The notes beneath the pieces are model-generated. The model saw only the letters and a list, made by a program, of their open reading frames with translations, had not been told where the DNA came from and searched no databases. A program made the position numbers and the translations under genes. Source: Levilactobacillus zymae (GTDB lineage Bacteria > Bacillota > Bacilli > Lactobacillales > Lactobacillaceae). Taken from it: a DNA stretch of 64,000 bases. Positions 10,088-18,832 of this stretch are shown in pieces (position 1 is the stretch's first letter; every line of letters starts with the position of its first letter). The stretch lies in assembly GCF_032190635.1 (NCBI RefSeq), contig NZ_JAVLAS010000001.1:2046001-2110000 (forward strand). The letters are read 5' to 3'.

Positions 10088-12574
10088 TTATTTACTAGTC
10101 ACGGCCTTACGTGGCGTTACCGGCTTCGAATTAATCGTTACTTTACCCTTGGTCGCACCAATCGTGACCTGCTCGTTAGCCTTGATCTCACCCGAGAGCA
10201 TGGCTTCACTCAACTGGTCTTCAACCTGGTTCTGCAACGCTCGGCGTAGCGGTCGCGCCCCATACTCTGGATCGTAACCGGCCTGGGCAATTGCATCTAA
10301 GGCCGCCGGTGTGAACTTCAACTTGATGTTTTGGTCCGCCACCCGCTTGACAATCCGCTGAGCCATCAATTTAACAATCTGATGTAACTCGGGTTTCTTC
10401 AAGGAATGGAAAATCACGGTCTCATCAATGCGGTTCAAGAATTCTGGACGGAAGGACTGCTTCAACGTTTGCCGAATGGTATCCGCCATTGCTCGGTAAT
10501 CGTTAGCCACGTCTTCGGCACCGAAGCCGACGGTCTTTTCATCCCGCAGCTTAGTGGCCCCTAAGTTCGAAGTCATAATTAAAATCGTGTTCCGGAAGTC
10601 GACTCGGCGACCCTTGGAATCGGTAAGGTACCCATCGCCTAAGACCTGCAGTAACAGGTTAAAGACATCCGGGTGCGCCTTTTCCACTTCATCGAAGAGC
10701 ACCACGGAGTAAGGCTTCTGCCGAACCTTTTCGGTCAGTTGGCCCCCTTCATCGTACCCCACATAACCGGGGGCCGACCCAATCAGCCGACTGGTGGAAT
10801 ATTTCTCCATGTATTCACTCATATCGACCCGAATCATGTTATCTTCCGACCCAAACATGGCCGCCGCGAGGGCCTTAGCCAACTCGGTCTTCCCGACCCC
10901 GGTTGGTCCTAAGAACATAAACGACCCAATCGGCCGGTTCGGATCCTTTAGACCGGAACGGGCCCGCCGAATCGCCCGGGCAACCGCCGAAACTGCTTCG
11001 TCTTGACCAATTACCCGCTGGTGCAGAATCTTTTCCAGATTAACTAGCCGGTCAGCATCCGTTTGCTTCAACTGCGTCAACGGAACGCCAGTCCATTCTG
11101 CCACCACTTGGGCAACATCTTCACCCGTAACGTTCAGGACATAATGCCGTTTGGCCTGATCCGCACGTTCTGCCGCCTTCGCTTTTTGCGCAGCTAGCTT
11201 CTCACGTAAAGCAATCTCTTGGGTCCGTAATTGGGCGGCCTGTTCAAAGTCTTGCCGTTCAATCGCAGCGTCCTTATCCTTAGCCAGCTGATCCAGATCC
11301 TGGGTCAACTTACTGGTCGGCGTCGGTTTATCCATCTGATCAATCCGCACCTTCGCAGAGGCTTCATCCATTAAATCAATCGCCTTATCTGGTAAGAAAC
11401 GTTCGCTAATGTACCGGACGGACAGCTTCACAGCCTGTTCCAGGGCCTCATCCGTGATATTAACGTGATGATGGTCCTCGTAACGCGGCCGCAAACCCTT
11501 TAAGATCTCTAAGGCTTCCTCGCTAGTCGGTTCGTCAACCTGCACGGTTGCAAACCGTCGTTCCAACGCTGCGTCAGATTCGATATACTTTTGATACTCA
11601 TCCAACGTCGTGGCCCCGATGGTTTGAAGTTCACCTCTGGCCAGAGCCGGTTTCAAGATGTTCGAGGCGTCGATGGCCCCTTCGGCCCCACCAGCGCCAA
11701 TCAACGTGTGCAGTTCATCGATAAATAGGATTACGTGCCCGTCGTTGTAAATTTCCTCGATGACTTTCTTCAGCCGGTCTTCGAATTCACCCCGATACTT
11801 GGTTCCCGCAACCAACGAGCCCATGTCGAGCATCATTAGCCGTTTATTTTGCATATCCTCGGGCACATCACCGGCCACAATCCGTTGGGCTAAGCCTTCC
11901 GCAATTGCCGTTTTACCCACACCGGGTTCGCCAATCAGTACCGGATTGTTTTTGGTCCGTCGACTCAAGATCTGAATGACCCGCTTAACTTCCTTATCAC
12001 GGCCCACCGTTGGATCCATCTTGCCATCTTTAGCTGCTTGGGTCAGGTCCCGCGCTAAGGAGTCTAGCGTCGGTGTGCCCCCCTGTGCAGCCCGACGTGC
12101 CCGGTTTTCGTTCCGCCGCTTAGGCGTATCGGCGATCCCCAATTTACGGAGAACCACCTTACGAGCACTGGTTAATTCAACGTTGAGATTTTTCAAGATG
12201 CGTGACGACAGAATCGTTTCATCACTGAGTAACGCTAACAGCAAGTGCTCCGTGCCAATCTTGGTGGCCCCTAAGCGCTTAGCTTCATCACCGGCCAAGG
12301 CTAACATGGCTTTGGCTTTAGGCGAATACGGTAAATAACTATCTTTATCCGTGTTCTCTAGGGTCCCGTAACCGGTGAACCGTTCGATCTCTTCGCGGAC
12401 ATCGTCGTCCGTCACAGAAAATTGTTGGAGGACTTTATTGGCAATCCCGTTTTTTTCAATGGTGAGGGCTAGCAGTAAGTGTTCCGTACCCACCGCTTGA
12501 TGCTTAAAATACTTTGCCTGTTCCTGTGCCAAAACTAAGACACTCTTAGCACTGGGCGTAAATAGGTTGTCCAT
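10088..12574 (-). CDS. clpC: ATP-dependent Clp protease ATP-binding subunit ClpC
   Basis: A class 1 Hsp100 AAA+ unfoldase (828 aa) that feeds substrates to ClpP in the cytoplasm. Domains in order: duplicated Clp N-terminal repeats (about 1-145), first AAA+ module with Walker A GEPGVGKT (about 215), a middle region with a UVR-like segment (about 430-460), second AAA+ module with GPTGVGKT (about 555), and the C-terminal ClpB D2-small domain. It starts at ATG after GAGGAG, 17 bases after ctsR. The usual mcsA and mcsB adaptor/kinase genes of Bacillus are absent between the two, as in lactobacilli. It is probably controlled by CtsR through the operator at 13088-13104. Confidence 0.96.
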   Translation of the reverse strand: MDNLFTPSAKSVLVLAQEQAKYFKHQAVGTEHLLLALTIEKNGIANKVLQQFSVTDDDVREEIERFTGYGTLENTDKDSYLPYSPKAKAMLALAGDEAKRLGATKIGTEHLLLALLSDETILSSRILKNLNVELTSARKVVLRKLGIADTPKRRNENRARRAAQGGTPTLDSLARDLTQAAKDGKMDPTVGRDKEVKRVIQILSRRTKNNPVLIGEPGVGKTAIAEGLAQRIVAGDVPEDMQNKRLMMLDMGSLVAGTKYRGEFEDRLKKVIEEIYNDGHVILFIDELHTLIGAGGAEGAIDASNILKPALARGELQTIGATTLDEYQKYIESDAALERRFATVQVDEPTSEEALEILKGLRPRYEDHHHVNITDEALEQAVKLSVRYISERFLPDKAIDLMDEASAKVRIDQMDKPTPTSKLTQDLDQLAKDKDAAIERQDFEQAAQLRTQEIALREKLAAQKAKAAERADQAKRHYVLNVTGEDVAQVVAEWTGVPLTQLKQTDADRLVNLEKILHQRVIGQDEAVSAVARAIRRARSGLKDPNRPIGSFMFLGPTGVGKTELAKALAAAMFGSEDNMIRVDMSEYMEKYSTSRLIGSAPGYVGYDEGGQLTEKVRQKPYSVVLFDEVEKAHPDVFNLLLQVLGDGYLTDSKGRRVDFRNTILIMTSNLGATKLRDEKTVGFGAEDVANDYRAMADTIRQTLKQSFRPEFLNRIDETVIFHSLKKPELHQIVKLMAQRIVKRVADQNIKLKFTPAALDAIAQAGYDPEYGARPLRRALQNQVEDQLSEAMLSGEIKANEQVTIGATKGKVTINSKPVTPRKAVTSK

Positions 12575-12591
12575 TGCAACTCCTCACTTTC

Positions 12592-13059
12592 TTAGCTCTC
12601 GTAACGTAAATGATCCAAAATCGAAACCAGGATTTGGGCTCGTACCCGTTCGTTTAACTCCCGATCTCCCGTGTTTAGGGCGGTCTTATCAATCGCTGCT
12701 AACATAATGTTGGCTTCTCGCCGGTTAATGGTTCCGGCTTCAAATAAGCTGCGAACGACCGCTAATCCATCATGCCGGGTAATCTGGTCACCTACGGCGG
12801 TTACTAACGAGTCGATAAAATCCAAGTTATCCAATAACTTAACCTTTTCGATCCGAATATAACCACCGCCACCCCGCTTACTACGAACGACGTAGCCGTC
12901 TTGAATCGTAAAGCGTGTCTTAATCACGTAATTAATCTGTGATGGGACGACATTGAACTGATTAGCAATTTCCGACCGTCGAATCTCAACTTCTTGAGAC
13001 TCCGCGAGAATCTGCTTGAGGTAAGCTTCAATAATATCCGAAATATTTTGATTCTCCAT
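12592..13059 (-). CDS. ctsR: Transcriptional repressor CtsR
   Basis: The class III stress-gene repressor (155 aa), which binds tandem GGTCAAA-type heptads upstream of clp genes and is released by heat. The N-terminal winged helix (ISDIIEAYLKQIL ... RSEIANQFNVVPSQINYVI) and the glycine-rich wing RGGGGYIRI near residue 62, the thermosensor of the family, are present, followed by a helical dimerisation domain. It is the first gene of the ctsR-clpC operon and has a CtsR-box over its own start point, so it is expected to regulate itself. Confidence 0.96.
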   Translation of the reverse strand: MENQNISDIIEAYLKQILAESQEVEIRRSEIANQFNVVPSQINYVIKTRFTIQDGYVVRSKRGGGGYIRIEKVKLLDNLDFIDSLVTAVGDQITRHDGLAVVRSLFEAGTINRREANIMLAAIDKTALNTGDRELNERVRAQILVSILDHLRYES

Positions 13060-13087
13060 TATTTACGTCCCCCCCTTCGGCAGTTCT

Positions 13088-13104
13088 TTTGACTAATATT
13101 GACT
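13088..13104 (-). promoter_or_regulatory. CtsR operator
   Basis: On the minus strand two heptads, AGTCAAT and AGTCAAA, separated by ATT, match the CtsR box (A/G)GTCAAANAN(A/G)GTCAAA. The site lies just downstream of the -10 box of the ctsR promoter, where bound repressor would block initiation. Confidence 0.85.
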
Positions 13105-13107
13105 AAT

Positions 13108-13135
13108 ATTATACGAACTTCCCTCCAAAATGCAA
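13108..13135 (-). promoter_or_regulatory. Promoter of ctsR-clpC
   Basis: Minus-strand -35 TTGCAT (13130-13135), 16-base spacer and perfect -10 TATAAT (13108-13113), immediately upstream of the CtsR operator. Confidence 0.8.
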
Positions 13136-13217
13136 TGGATTAGTCTTTTTACGACGATATTCCGCACTGGAAGAACGTTCGCCAGAACAACTCCTGGTAG
13201 TCTATAGTACCAAAAAA

Positions 13218-13256
13218 GACGCCGGCTTCCAAACAATTAGCTGGAAGACCGCCGTC
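13218..13256 (-). terminator. Terminator of the tRNA operon
   Basis: A long GC-rich hairpin (GACGGCGGTCTTCCA paired with TTGGAAGCCGGCGTC) followed by TTTTTT on the minus strand, just after the last tRNA. Confidence 0.8.
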
Positions 13257-13299
13257 ATAGATTTATCAGTATATAATATGTAGAGTTAGGATTAAAAAA

Positions 13300-13373
13300 T
13301 CGGGAAGACAAGATTCGAACTTGCGACCCCCACGTCCCGAACGTGGTGCTCTACCAAGCTGAGCTACTTCCCG
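13300..13373 (-). tRNA. tRNA-Pro (CGG)
   Basis: A complete cloverleaf ending at discriminator A with no encoded CCA. The anticodon loop TTCGGGA gives CGG, reading CCG. It is the last gene of the cluster and nearly identical outside the anticodon arm to the neighbouring tRNA-Pro(TGG), so the pair arose by tandem duplication. Confidence 0.95.
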
Positions 13374-13413
13374 ATAATCAACCTATTTAATTCGCTAACC
13401 GGTAACCGGTTAA

Positions 13414-13487
13414 TCGGGAAGACAGGATTCGAACCTGCGACCCCCTGGTCCCAAACCAGGTGCTCTACCAAGCTGAGCTACTTCCCG
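13414..13487 (-). tRNA. tRNA-Pro (TGG)
   Basis: Cloverleaf with anticodon loop TTTGGGA, anticodon TGG. CCA is not encoded. Confidence 0.95.
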
Positions 13488-13523
13488 AGTCTGCTTATAA
13501 AATAATCCTATAAGCCACAAAAA

Positions 13524-13597
13524 TGCACCCAGTAGGAGTCGAACCTACAACCTTCTGATTCGTAGTCAGACACTCTATCCAATTGCGCTATGGGTGC
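13524..13597 (-). tRNA. tRNA-Arg (ACG)
   Basis: Acceptor GCACCCA pairs with TGGGTGC; anticodon loop CTACGAA gives ACG, expected to be deaminated to ICG to read CGU/CGC/CGA. Confidence 0.95.
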
Positions 13598-13616
13598 ATA
13601 ATTATATTAAGTTAAA

Positions 13617-13702
13617 TGCCGAGGACCGGGATCGAACCGGTACGGTCATCACTGACCGCAGGATTTTAAGTCCTGTGCGTCTGCCAATTCCGCCACCCCG
13701 GC
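13617..13702 (-). tRNA. tRNA-Leu (TAA)
   Basis: Class II tRNA of 86 bases with a long variable arm; anticodon loop CTTAAAA gives TAA. Confidence 0.95.
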
Positions 13703-13713
13703 AAAAGGGCAAA

Positions 13714-13785
13714 AGCGGAAGACGGGATTCGAACCCGCGACCCCCACCATGGCAAGGTGATGTTCTACCACTGAACTACTTCCGC
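13714..13785 (-). tRNA. tRNA-Gly (GCC)
   Basis: Cloverleaf with anticodon loop TTGCCAT, anticodon GCC, and a T discriminator as usual for bacterial tRNA-Gly. Confidence 0.95.
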
Positions 13786-13811
13786 ATTGGCAAATTTAAT
13801 TAATGGAACCA

Positions 13812-13884
13812 TGCCGACTAGAGGATTCGAACCTCCGACCTCCTCATTACTAGTGAGATGCTCTGCCAACTGAGCTAAGTCGGC
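13812..13884 (-). tRNA. tRNA-Thr (AGT)
   Basis: Cloverleaf with anticodon loop CTAGTAA. Anticodon AGT is rarer among bacteria than TGT or GGT, and A34 would be either inosine or unmodified. The stem TCTCA/TGAGG supports this loop register. Confidence 0.92.
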
Positions 13885-13919
13885 AAAATATTAGAAAATA
13901 TTTTGCGATATTTAACTAA

Positions 13920-14001
13920 TGCAGGTGAAGGGACTCGAACCCCCACGTCATAAGACACTAGAACCTAAATCTAGCGCGTCTGCCAGTTCCGCCACACCTG
14001 C
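13920..14001 (-). tRNA. tRNA-Leu (TAG)
   Basis: Class II tRNA of 82 bases with a long variable arm; anticodon loop TTTAGGT gives TAG. Confidence 0.95.
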
Positions 14002-14037
14002 ATGGTGACGATGAAGTTCTAGGACTCGGAGTCCCAA

Positions 14038-14110
14038 TGGAGGATACAGGGCTCGAACCTGTGACCCTCTGCTTGTAAGGCAGACGCTCTCCCAACTGAG
14101 CTAATCCTCC
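14038..14110 (-). tRNA. tRNA-Val (TAC)
   Basis: Cloverleaf with anticodon loop CTTACAA, anticodon TAC. It is the first gene of the eight-tRNA operon, closest to the promoters. Confidence 0.95.
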
Positions 14111-14157
14111 ATATGTTCAATCAAGTTATTAGCTAACTCGTTTGAAACAACTATTAT

Positions 14158-14186
14158 AATTTACCATGTCGTTTGAAGATTGTCAA
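14158..14186 (-). promoter_or_regulatory. Proximal promoter of the tRNA operon
   Basis: Minus-strand -35 TTGACA (14181-14186), 17-base spacer, -10 TAAATT (14158-14163). The -10 region and the following TATAATAGTTGT are shared almost word for word with the distal copy at 14274-14302. Confidence 0.75.
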
Positions 14187-14206
14187 CATCTTTTTTGAAA
14201 TCTTTT

Positions 14207-14343
14207 TGAATAAATATTCGTTAGTTTTCTTAGTCAGAATGTCAGGCAGAAACTCACCAACGACAACTATTACAATTTACCATTTCACCGAAACGATGTC
14301 AACCGTTTTTTAACGGATACTTTGAATAAATATTCGTTAGCTG
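14207..14343 (-). repeat. Repeated AT-rich element upstream of each tRNA promoter
   Basis: The minus-strand sequence CTAACGAATATTTATTCAAA occurs once upstream of each -35 box (about 14207-14225 and 14323-14342). Its position and AT-richness fit an UP element for the RNA polymerase alpha subunit. The gene-free stretch 14111-14570 is otherwise these two promoter modules plus the serS terminator. Confidence 0.6.
14274..14302 (-). promoter_or_regulatory. Distal promoter of the tRNA operon
   Basis: Minus-strand -35 TTGACA (14297-14302), 17-base spacer, -10 TAAATT (14274-14279). It is the second copy of a duplicated promoter module about 116 bases apart. Confidence 0.75.
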
Positions 14344-14512
14344 AATAACTACTCCCTCAGCAACATTTAATATCATAGCGTAACCTGAGCCAAAAAGCTA
14401 CCCCTTTTCTGTATTTTTTATAAAATAACGCGATTTTTTTGTACTGAGATCCGTTTTATCCCTGGTTTCCACCTAGATTCCACTTTACCAACCATGTTCG
14501 CCTAACAAAAAA

Positions 14513-14549
14513 GTGGCCTTGCCAACGGATCTCCCGTCGACAAAGCCAC
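14513..14549 (-). terminator. Terminator of serS
   Basis: GTGGCTTTGTC / GGCAAGGCCAC hairpin followed by TTTTTTG on the minus strand. Confidence 0.75.
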
Positions 14550-14570
14550 CTCAGTCCTATTTTAACTCAC

Positions 14571-15842
14571 TTATTTGGTAATCTTGGTCATGCCACCCAT
14601 GTAAGGGACCAGCACGTCCGGAATCGTGACCGTACCATCTTCATTTTGGTAGTTTTCCAAAATAGCGGCAACCGTTCGGCCAACAGCCAAACCGGAACCG
14701 TTCAACGCATGGACGTACTGCAACTTACCATTGTCGTCACGGTACTGAATGTGCGCCCGCCGCGCCTGGAAGTCCGTCGTGTTCGAGCAGCTTGAAATTT
14801 CACGGTAAGTTCCTTGTTCTGGGAACCAGACCTCCAAATCATGCGTCATCGCCGCCGTAAAGCTCATGTCACCCGTCGTCAGGGTAATCACGTGGTAGGC
14901 CAAGCCCAGCTTCTGTAACAGCATCTCAGCGTGCTTCGTCAGCGCCTCTAATTCGTTCCAAGAATCTTCTGGCTCACAGAACTTAACCATTTCCACCTTA
15001 TTAAACTGGTGTAACCGAATTAAGCCCCGAGTATCGCGCCCCGCACTCCCTGCTTCAGAGCGAAAGGCTGGCGTTAAGGCCGTAAACCATACCGGTAATT
15101 TCTCAGCCGGGATGACTTCATTACGGTAATAGTTGACTAAGGGCACTTCGGCCGTAGGGATTAACGTCATGTGCTGACCCTCTAAGGAGTAGACATCTTC
15201 TTTAAACTTCGGGAACTGGCCCGTTCCGTACATGGACGCATCGTTGACGATGTACGGTGGCAAGACTTCCTTGAAGCCCGCCTTCGTATTTTCGTCTAAA
15301 AAGAAGTTGTAGACGGCCCGTTCCAAGTGGGCACCCGCCCCCAGGTAGTACAGGTACCGGCTACCAGAGACCTTCGCACCACGTTCAAAGTCCAAAATAT
15401 CGAGATTTTCCCCGATTTCATAGTGGGCCTTGGGGGTAAAGTCCATATTAGGTTTCTCGCCCCATTTGCGGATCTCAACACTGCCGGTTTCATCTAAGCC
15501 CACCGGAACGTTATCGTTAGGAATGTTCGGCAGGTGTGCCGCTGCATCTTGGACCTGGGCCTTTAAGGTATCGAGTTCCGCATCGGCCGCCTTGATTGCG
15601 GCGCTAACTTGCCGCATTTCGGTAATCTGATCATCGGCGTTTTGTTTTTGCCGTTTCATCTTCGAGATTTCATCCGACACCGTGTTACGTTGGGCCTTCA
15701 TGGTTTCCGTCTTGGTAATGAGTTCCCGTCGCTTAGCATCCATGGCTGAAAGGGCATCAATATCGGCTGGATCCACCCCCCGAGTGGCCAACTTTTCCTT
15801 TACAAAATCAGTTTCTTGCCGAATCAACTTTAAATCTAACAT
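14571..15842 (-). CDS. serS: Serine--tRNA ligase
   Basis: A class II aminoacyl-tRNA synthetase (423 aa) that charges tRNA-Ser in the cytoplasm. The N-terminal long coiled-coil arm that grips the tRNA variable arm is visible as a charged K/E/Q-rich stretch (about 30-110). Motif 2 ([14 protein letters not shown]) and motif 3 ([15 protein letters not shown]) follow. I chose ATG at 15840-15842 (MLDLKLIRQ) because AGGGAG lies eight bases upstream; the open frame extends six codons further. It is controlled by the T-box immediately upstream. Confidence 0.97.
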   Translation of the reverse strand: MLDLKLIRQETDFVKEKLATRGVDPADIDALSAMDAKRRELITKTETMKAQRNTVSDEISKMKRQKQNADDQITEMRQVSAAIKAADAELDTLKAQVQDAAAHLPNIPNDNVPVGLDETGSVEIRKWGEKPNMDFTPKAHYEIGENLDILDFERGAKVSGSRYLYYLGAGAHLERAVYNFFLDENTKAGFKEVLPPYIVNDASMYGTGQFPKFKEDVYSLEGQHMTLIPTAEVPLVNYYRNEVIPAEKLPVWFTALTPAFRSEAGSAGRDTRGLIRLHQFNKVEMVKFCEPEDSWNELEALTKHAEMLLQKLGLAYHVITLTTGDMSFTAAMTHDLEVWFPEQGTYREISSCSNTTDFQARRAHIQYRDDNGKLQYVHALNGSGLAVGRTVAAILENYQNEDGTVTIPDVLVPYMGGMTKITK

Positions 15843-15875
15843 TGTCATTACTCCCTTCAACTAGTCCCTAACCGC

Positions 15876-16085
15876 AAAAAAGGCCTCCGTCACATGGGAC
15901 GAAGACCTTCGCGGTACCACCCAAGTTCATCGCTAGTGTGCCTAGCGATACCCTTGAACATGATAACGGTTTGCACCGTGCAGCATTACCTGCCCACTTC
16001 TTTCGTGCTGGAATCATTCGACGTAGCGGTTCACAGCTAACCCCGCTTCTCTGGCCGTCTACTTATTAGGCACTGACGTGTTTGA
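15876..16085 (-). promoter_or_regulatory. T-box riboswitch of serS
   Basis: The leader holds the T-box core GGGTGGTACCGCG (read on the minus strand near 15935) followed by a terminator hairpin AAGGTCTTCGTC / GACGGAGGCCTT with a T run (about 15877-15912). Uncharged tRNA-Ser binding would favour the antiterminator. A candidate specifier triplet UCC is at 16010-16012 in the expected part of stem I, but I could not fold the whole leader to confirm it. Confidence 0.92.
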
Positions 16086-16095
16086 AATTATGCTT

Positions 16096-16124
16096 ATCAT
16101 ACCCTACTTTACGCCTAGAAACAA
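16096..16124 (-). promoter_or_regulatory. Promoter of serS
   Basis: Minus-strand -35 TTGTTT (16119-16124), 17-base spacer, -10 TATGAT (16096-16101), just upstream of the T-box and just after the dck stop. Confidence 0.65.
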
Positions 16125-16127
16125 GTC

Positions 16128-16760
16128 CTAGAGGGACGCGATCTTTTCATCAATGAGGGCTAAAACCTTTTGCCGGGCCACTGGATCTTCCACGAAGTCC
16201 AAGTCATCCCCGTTAATTTGCATCTTCGGTGATTTATCGTAATTGGCGTACCAAGCCGTGTACCGTTGGTCAAGTTCCTTGTAGTAATTGTATAGGCTCG
16301 GGTCGGTATCAATTTGTTCGTAAGACCGTCCCCGTTTCTTGATCCGTTGCAGCATCGTATCAAAGGAAATGTTAATGTGAATTAACAGGTCCGGGTTCTT
16401 CTGGTAAGTGGCTTCCGGCAGCTCTTGCATCATGTTCTGCAACAGCGAATCGTAGATGTCAACTTCCGTGTTCGTCGCCCGACCCAAGTCGGCGTTCAAA
16501 TGAAACAGCAGCGAATCCTCAAAGATTGAACGATCCATCACGCTTTCCTGGTCCGCGTTGGCGGCCTTAATGCTGTCTAGCCGCTTGTTCAAGAAGTAAA
16601 TCTGCAGTAAGAAGGCATACTTCTGGGGATCCTTATAGAATAGCGGTAAAATTTTGTTGTCATCTACCGATTCATAAAACGCTGGTTTGTTTAAATGTTT
16701 AGCCAATAAGTTCGCTAGGCTCGTTTTGCCAGCCCCAATAGTTCCCGATAATACAAGCAT
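16128..16760 (-). CDS. Deoxynucleoside kinase (dGK/dAK family)
   Basis: Phosphorylates deoxynucleosides for salvage into dNTPs (210 aa from the chosen start). The P-loop GTIGAGKTS is at residues 6-14, the ERS-like motif DRSIFED near 75 and an arginine-rich lid (KKRGRSYEQ) near 145. Lactobacilli depend on deoxynucleoside salvage and carry paired dAK/dGK kinases of this family; only one copy is here, so the preferred base is unknown. ATG at 16758-16760 follows AGGAGA; the longer frame (to 16790) lacks a good ribosome site. Confidence 0.9.
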   Translation of the reverse strand: MLVLSGTIGAGKTSLANLLAKHLNKPAFYESVDDNKILPLFYKDPQKYAFLLQIYFLNKRLDSIKAANADQESVMDRSIFEDSLLFHLNADLGRATNTEVDIYDSLLQNMMQELPEATYQKNPDLLIHINISFDTMLQRIKKRGRSYEQIDTDPSLYNYYKELDQRYTAWYANYDKSPKMQINGDDLDFVEDPVARQKVLALIDEKIASL

Positions 16761-16829
16761 GCAATATCTCTCCTTTATTTCCGTAACCATTCCCCCCGGA
16801 ATCTTCCGGGCGCAAAAACAACACTACAT

Positions 16830-16858
16830 ATTGTACCAACCTGATTTTGAAAAGACAA
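16830..16858 (-). promoter_or_regulatory. Promoter of the deoxynucleoside kinase gene
   Basis: Minus-strand -35 TTGTCT (16853-16858), 17-base spacer, -10 TACAAT (16830-16835). Confidence 0.65.
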
Positions 16859-16918
16859 TATATCGTGGTAATTTTTTAGGGCCAATTCCATCACTTTGGC
16901 TAAAGGCCCCCATAAAAA

Positions 16919-16954
16919 GGTGACCGTATCGGCCTTACGGCTAATACGGTCACC
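16919..16954 (-). terminator. Terminator of lysP
   Basis: Perfect GGTGACCGTAT / ATACGGTCACC hairpin with T-rich tail on the minus strand, 20 bases after the lysP stop. Confidence 0.8.
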
Positions 16955-16973
16955 CGATTTTAATTTAATTGAA

Positions 16974-18479
16974 TTAGTCCTTTTCGGCAGCGGCGTTATT
17001 CTTTAACGTCCCATCCTTGTGGACTGGTGCCACGTCAACTTCGTCTAACGGAATCAACTTGGTATGATTCTTAATCTTGTAACCAATGTAGAGGATTAAG
17101 ACCAGTGGCACCCCAATGTAGGTGACCAATACTTGTTCCCAGTTACCCGAGAAGAAGGATTGTGGATCTTGACCCACGATGACGGCGACACAGAGAATTA
17201 ATGCCAGCAGCGGCCCAATTGGGAACCACTTAGCGTGATACTTCAATTCAGACAGCTGATGTCCCTGCTTGATAAAGGCGCGCCGGAAGCGGAAGTGCGA
17301 TAACGCAATTCCGAACCAAGCGATGAACCCGGTCAACCCACTAGCGGCGACCAGCCACATATAAATCTTTGGCCCCGCAATACTACTGATGAAGGTCAAG
17401 GCAGCGACCAACGTCGTCATCAGTAAGGCCGGATAAGGAATCCCATTCTTACCGGTCCGTCCCAAGAATTGTGGTGCATAACCTTCCTTGGACAAGGAGT
17501 ACAACATTCGCGTTGACGCGTACATTCCGGAGTTAGCAGCGGAAATAACGGACGTCAAGATCACAGCGTTCATGACACTCGCAGCGGCAGCCAAACCAGC
17601 CCGACGAAAGACTAACGTAAAGGGACTGATGGCCACGTCACTCGCAGAAGAGCCCAGTAAATCATGACTCGTGTAAGGTAAGACAGCGGCAATCACAAAG
17701 ATAGCTAAAACGTAGAATAAAATAATCCGCCAGAACACTTGATTAATCGCCTTAGGCACACTGTGCGAAGGATCTTCCGATTCCCCGGCAGTGATCCCAA
17801 CCAATTCCGTTCCTTGGAACGAGAACCCGGCGACCACGAAGACACTTAGAATGGCGGGAAAACCACCAACGAACGGTGCCTGCTTGTAAGTGAAGTTGCT
17901 CAGACCAGGTCCGTGACCACCCATGATGCCCACGATGGTTAGTAACCCAACGGCTAAGAAGACGAAGATGGTAACCACCTTAATTAACGACATCCAAAAT
18001 TCGGTTTCCCCGAAGGCTTGCACGGATAACGCGTTAATGACAAAGATAATGACTAACGCCACCAAGCTCCAGGTCCACCCGGGAATATTGGGTAACCAGA
18101 ACTTCATGACTAACGCCGCGGTTGAAATATCTACCGCTACGGTAATGGCCCAGTTGAACCAGTAGTTCCACCCCATGGCGAACCCCAGAGCTGGATCAAC
18201 ATACTTAGCAGAATAAGCAGCAAACGAACCGGAGATTGGCATGTTCGTGGCCATTTCTCCTAGACTGGTCATTAAAAAGTACACCATTAATCCCATTGCA
18301 ATGTAGGCAACTAATGCGCCACCAGGACCGGCTGTCGAGATGGCAGACCCGCTGGCAACAAAGAGCCCTGTTCCAATACATCCACCCAACGCAATCATTG
18401 ACACGTGTCGCGTCTTGAGTCCCCGCTTTACCGAATCCGAAGACTTACTCGTTGTTGCGTTTGTCATACTCTGTTCCAT
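16974..18479 (-). CDS. lysP: Lysine-specific amino acid permease
   Basis: A 12-helix APC-superfamily proton symporter (501 aa) in the membrane. The N-terminal signature (MIALGGCIGTGLFVASGSAI, residues about 30-49) and the following GLMVYFLMTSLGEM and GWNYWFNWAITVAVD segments closely resemble E. coli LysP rather than generic amino-acid permeases. The substrate call is independently supported by a lysine riboswitch directly upstream. ATG at 18477-18479 follows AGGAGG. It is transcribed as a single gene ending at its own terminator. Confidence 0.93.
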   Translation of the reverse strand: MEQSMTNATTSKSSDSVKRGLKTRHVSMIALGGCIGTGLFVASGSAISTAGPGGALVAYIAMGLMVYFLMTSLGEMATNMPISGSFAAYSAKYVDPALGFAMGWNYWFNWAITVAVDISTAALVMKFWLPNIPGWTWSLVALVIIFVINALSVQAFGETEFWMSLIKVVTIFVFLAVGLLTIVGIMGGHGPGLSNFTYKQAPFVGGFPAILSVFVVAGFSFQGTELVGITAGESEDPSHSVPKAINQVFWRIILFYVLAIFVIAAVLPYTSHDLLGSSASDVAISPFTLVFRRAGLAAAASVMNAVILTSVISAANSGMYASTRMLYSLSKEGYAPQFLGRTGKNGIPYPALLMTTLVAALTFISSIAGPKIYMWLVAASGLTGFIAWFGIALSHFRFRRAFIKQGHQLSELKYHAKWFPIGPLLALILCVAVIVGQDPQSFFSGNWEQVLVTYIGVPLVLILYIGYKIKNHTKLIPLDEVDVAPVHKDGTLKNNAAAEKD

Positions 18480-18485
18480 ATAATT

Positions 18486-18514
18486 CCTCCTTCTGGTTCA
18501 TAGAAGGACCTTCT
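18486..18514 (-). promoter_or_regulatory. Shine-Dalgarno sequestering hairpin of lysP
   Basis: On the RNA the heptamer UCCUUCU (18508-18502) can pair with AGAAGGA (18494-18488), which contains the ribosome-binding site. The alternative partner AGAAGG at 18514-18509 competes for the same CCUUCU. This suggests translational control by the lysine riboswitch. Confidence 0.6.
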
Positions 18515-18589
18515 CGAAGCGACCTAGGAAACCCAAAATTCCCTTCAATTCAAACTCCCAAGAATCATGGTCATTAGCGCCCAAGTCTG

Positions 18590-18765
18590 TATCGTTGAAA
18601 GCACCCCGCAATCTGGTTACAACTGCGACAGTCCCTGATCTATTAGATCAGGACCCAACCTAAACCGTGGTCGACGATTCAGATTTCGGCGATTGCCCCT
18701 TTTACCTTCCTTCATCAATGTCGCCCATCTCTGGAAGATGACTCATGTTGATCGCACCTCTTCTT
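18590..18765 (-). promoter_or_regulatory. Lysine riboswitch (L-box)
   Basis: The minus strand shows the conserved lysine-aptamer blocks in order: GAGGTGCGA, AAGGGGCAATCGCCGAAA, GGTTGGGTC and AGGGACTGTCGCAG. These are the family's most conserved segments, and the gene downstream is the lysine permease. I see no convincing terminator between aptamer and gene, which points to translational control. Confidence 0.9.
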
Positions 18766-18778
18766 TTCGACACTTCGT

Positions 18779-18807
18779 AGTATAGACATCTTAAGATTGC
18801 ATTGCAA
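18779..18807 (-). promoter_or_regulatory. Promoter of lysP
   Basis: Minus-strand -35 TTGCAA (18802-18807), 17-base spacer, -10 TATACT (18779-18784), just upstream of the riboswitch. Confidence 0.75.
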
Positions 18808-18832
18808 GACTAAAAATTAACCATCATGATGA

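Noticed and set aside
13594-13803. 69-residue plus-strand open frame across the tRNA cluster
   Set aside because: It is a chance frame across tRNA-Leu and tRNA-Gly sequences.
13300-14110. CRISPR-like regular spacing
   Set aside because: The regularity is a tRNA array; no direct repeats with unique spacers occur anywhere in the window.
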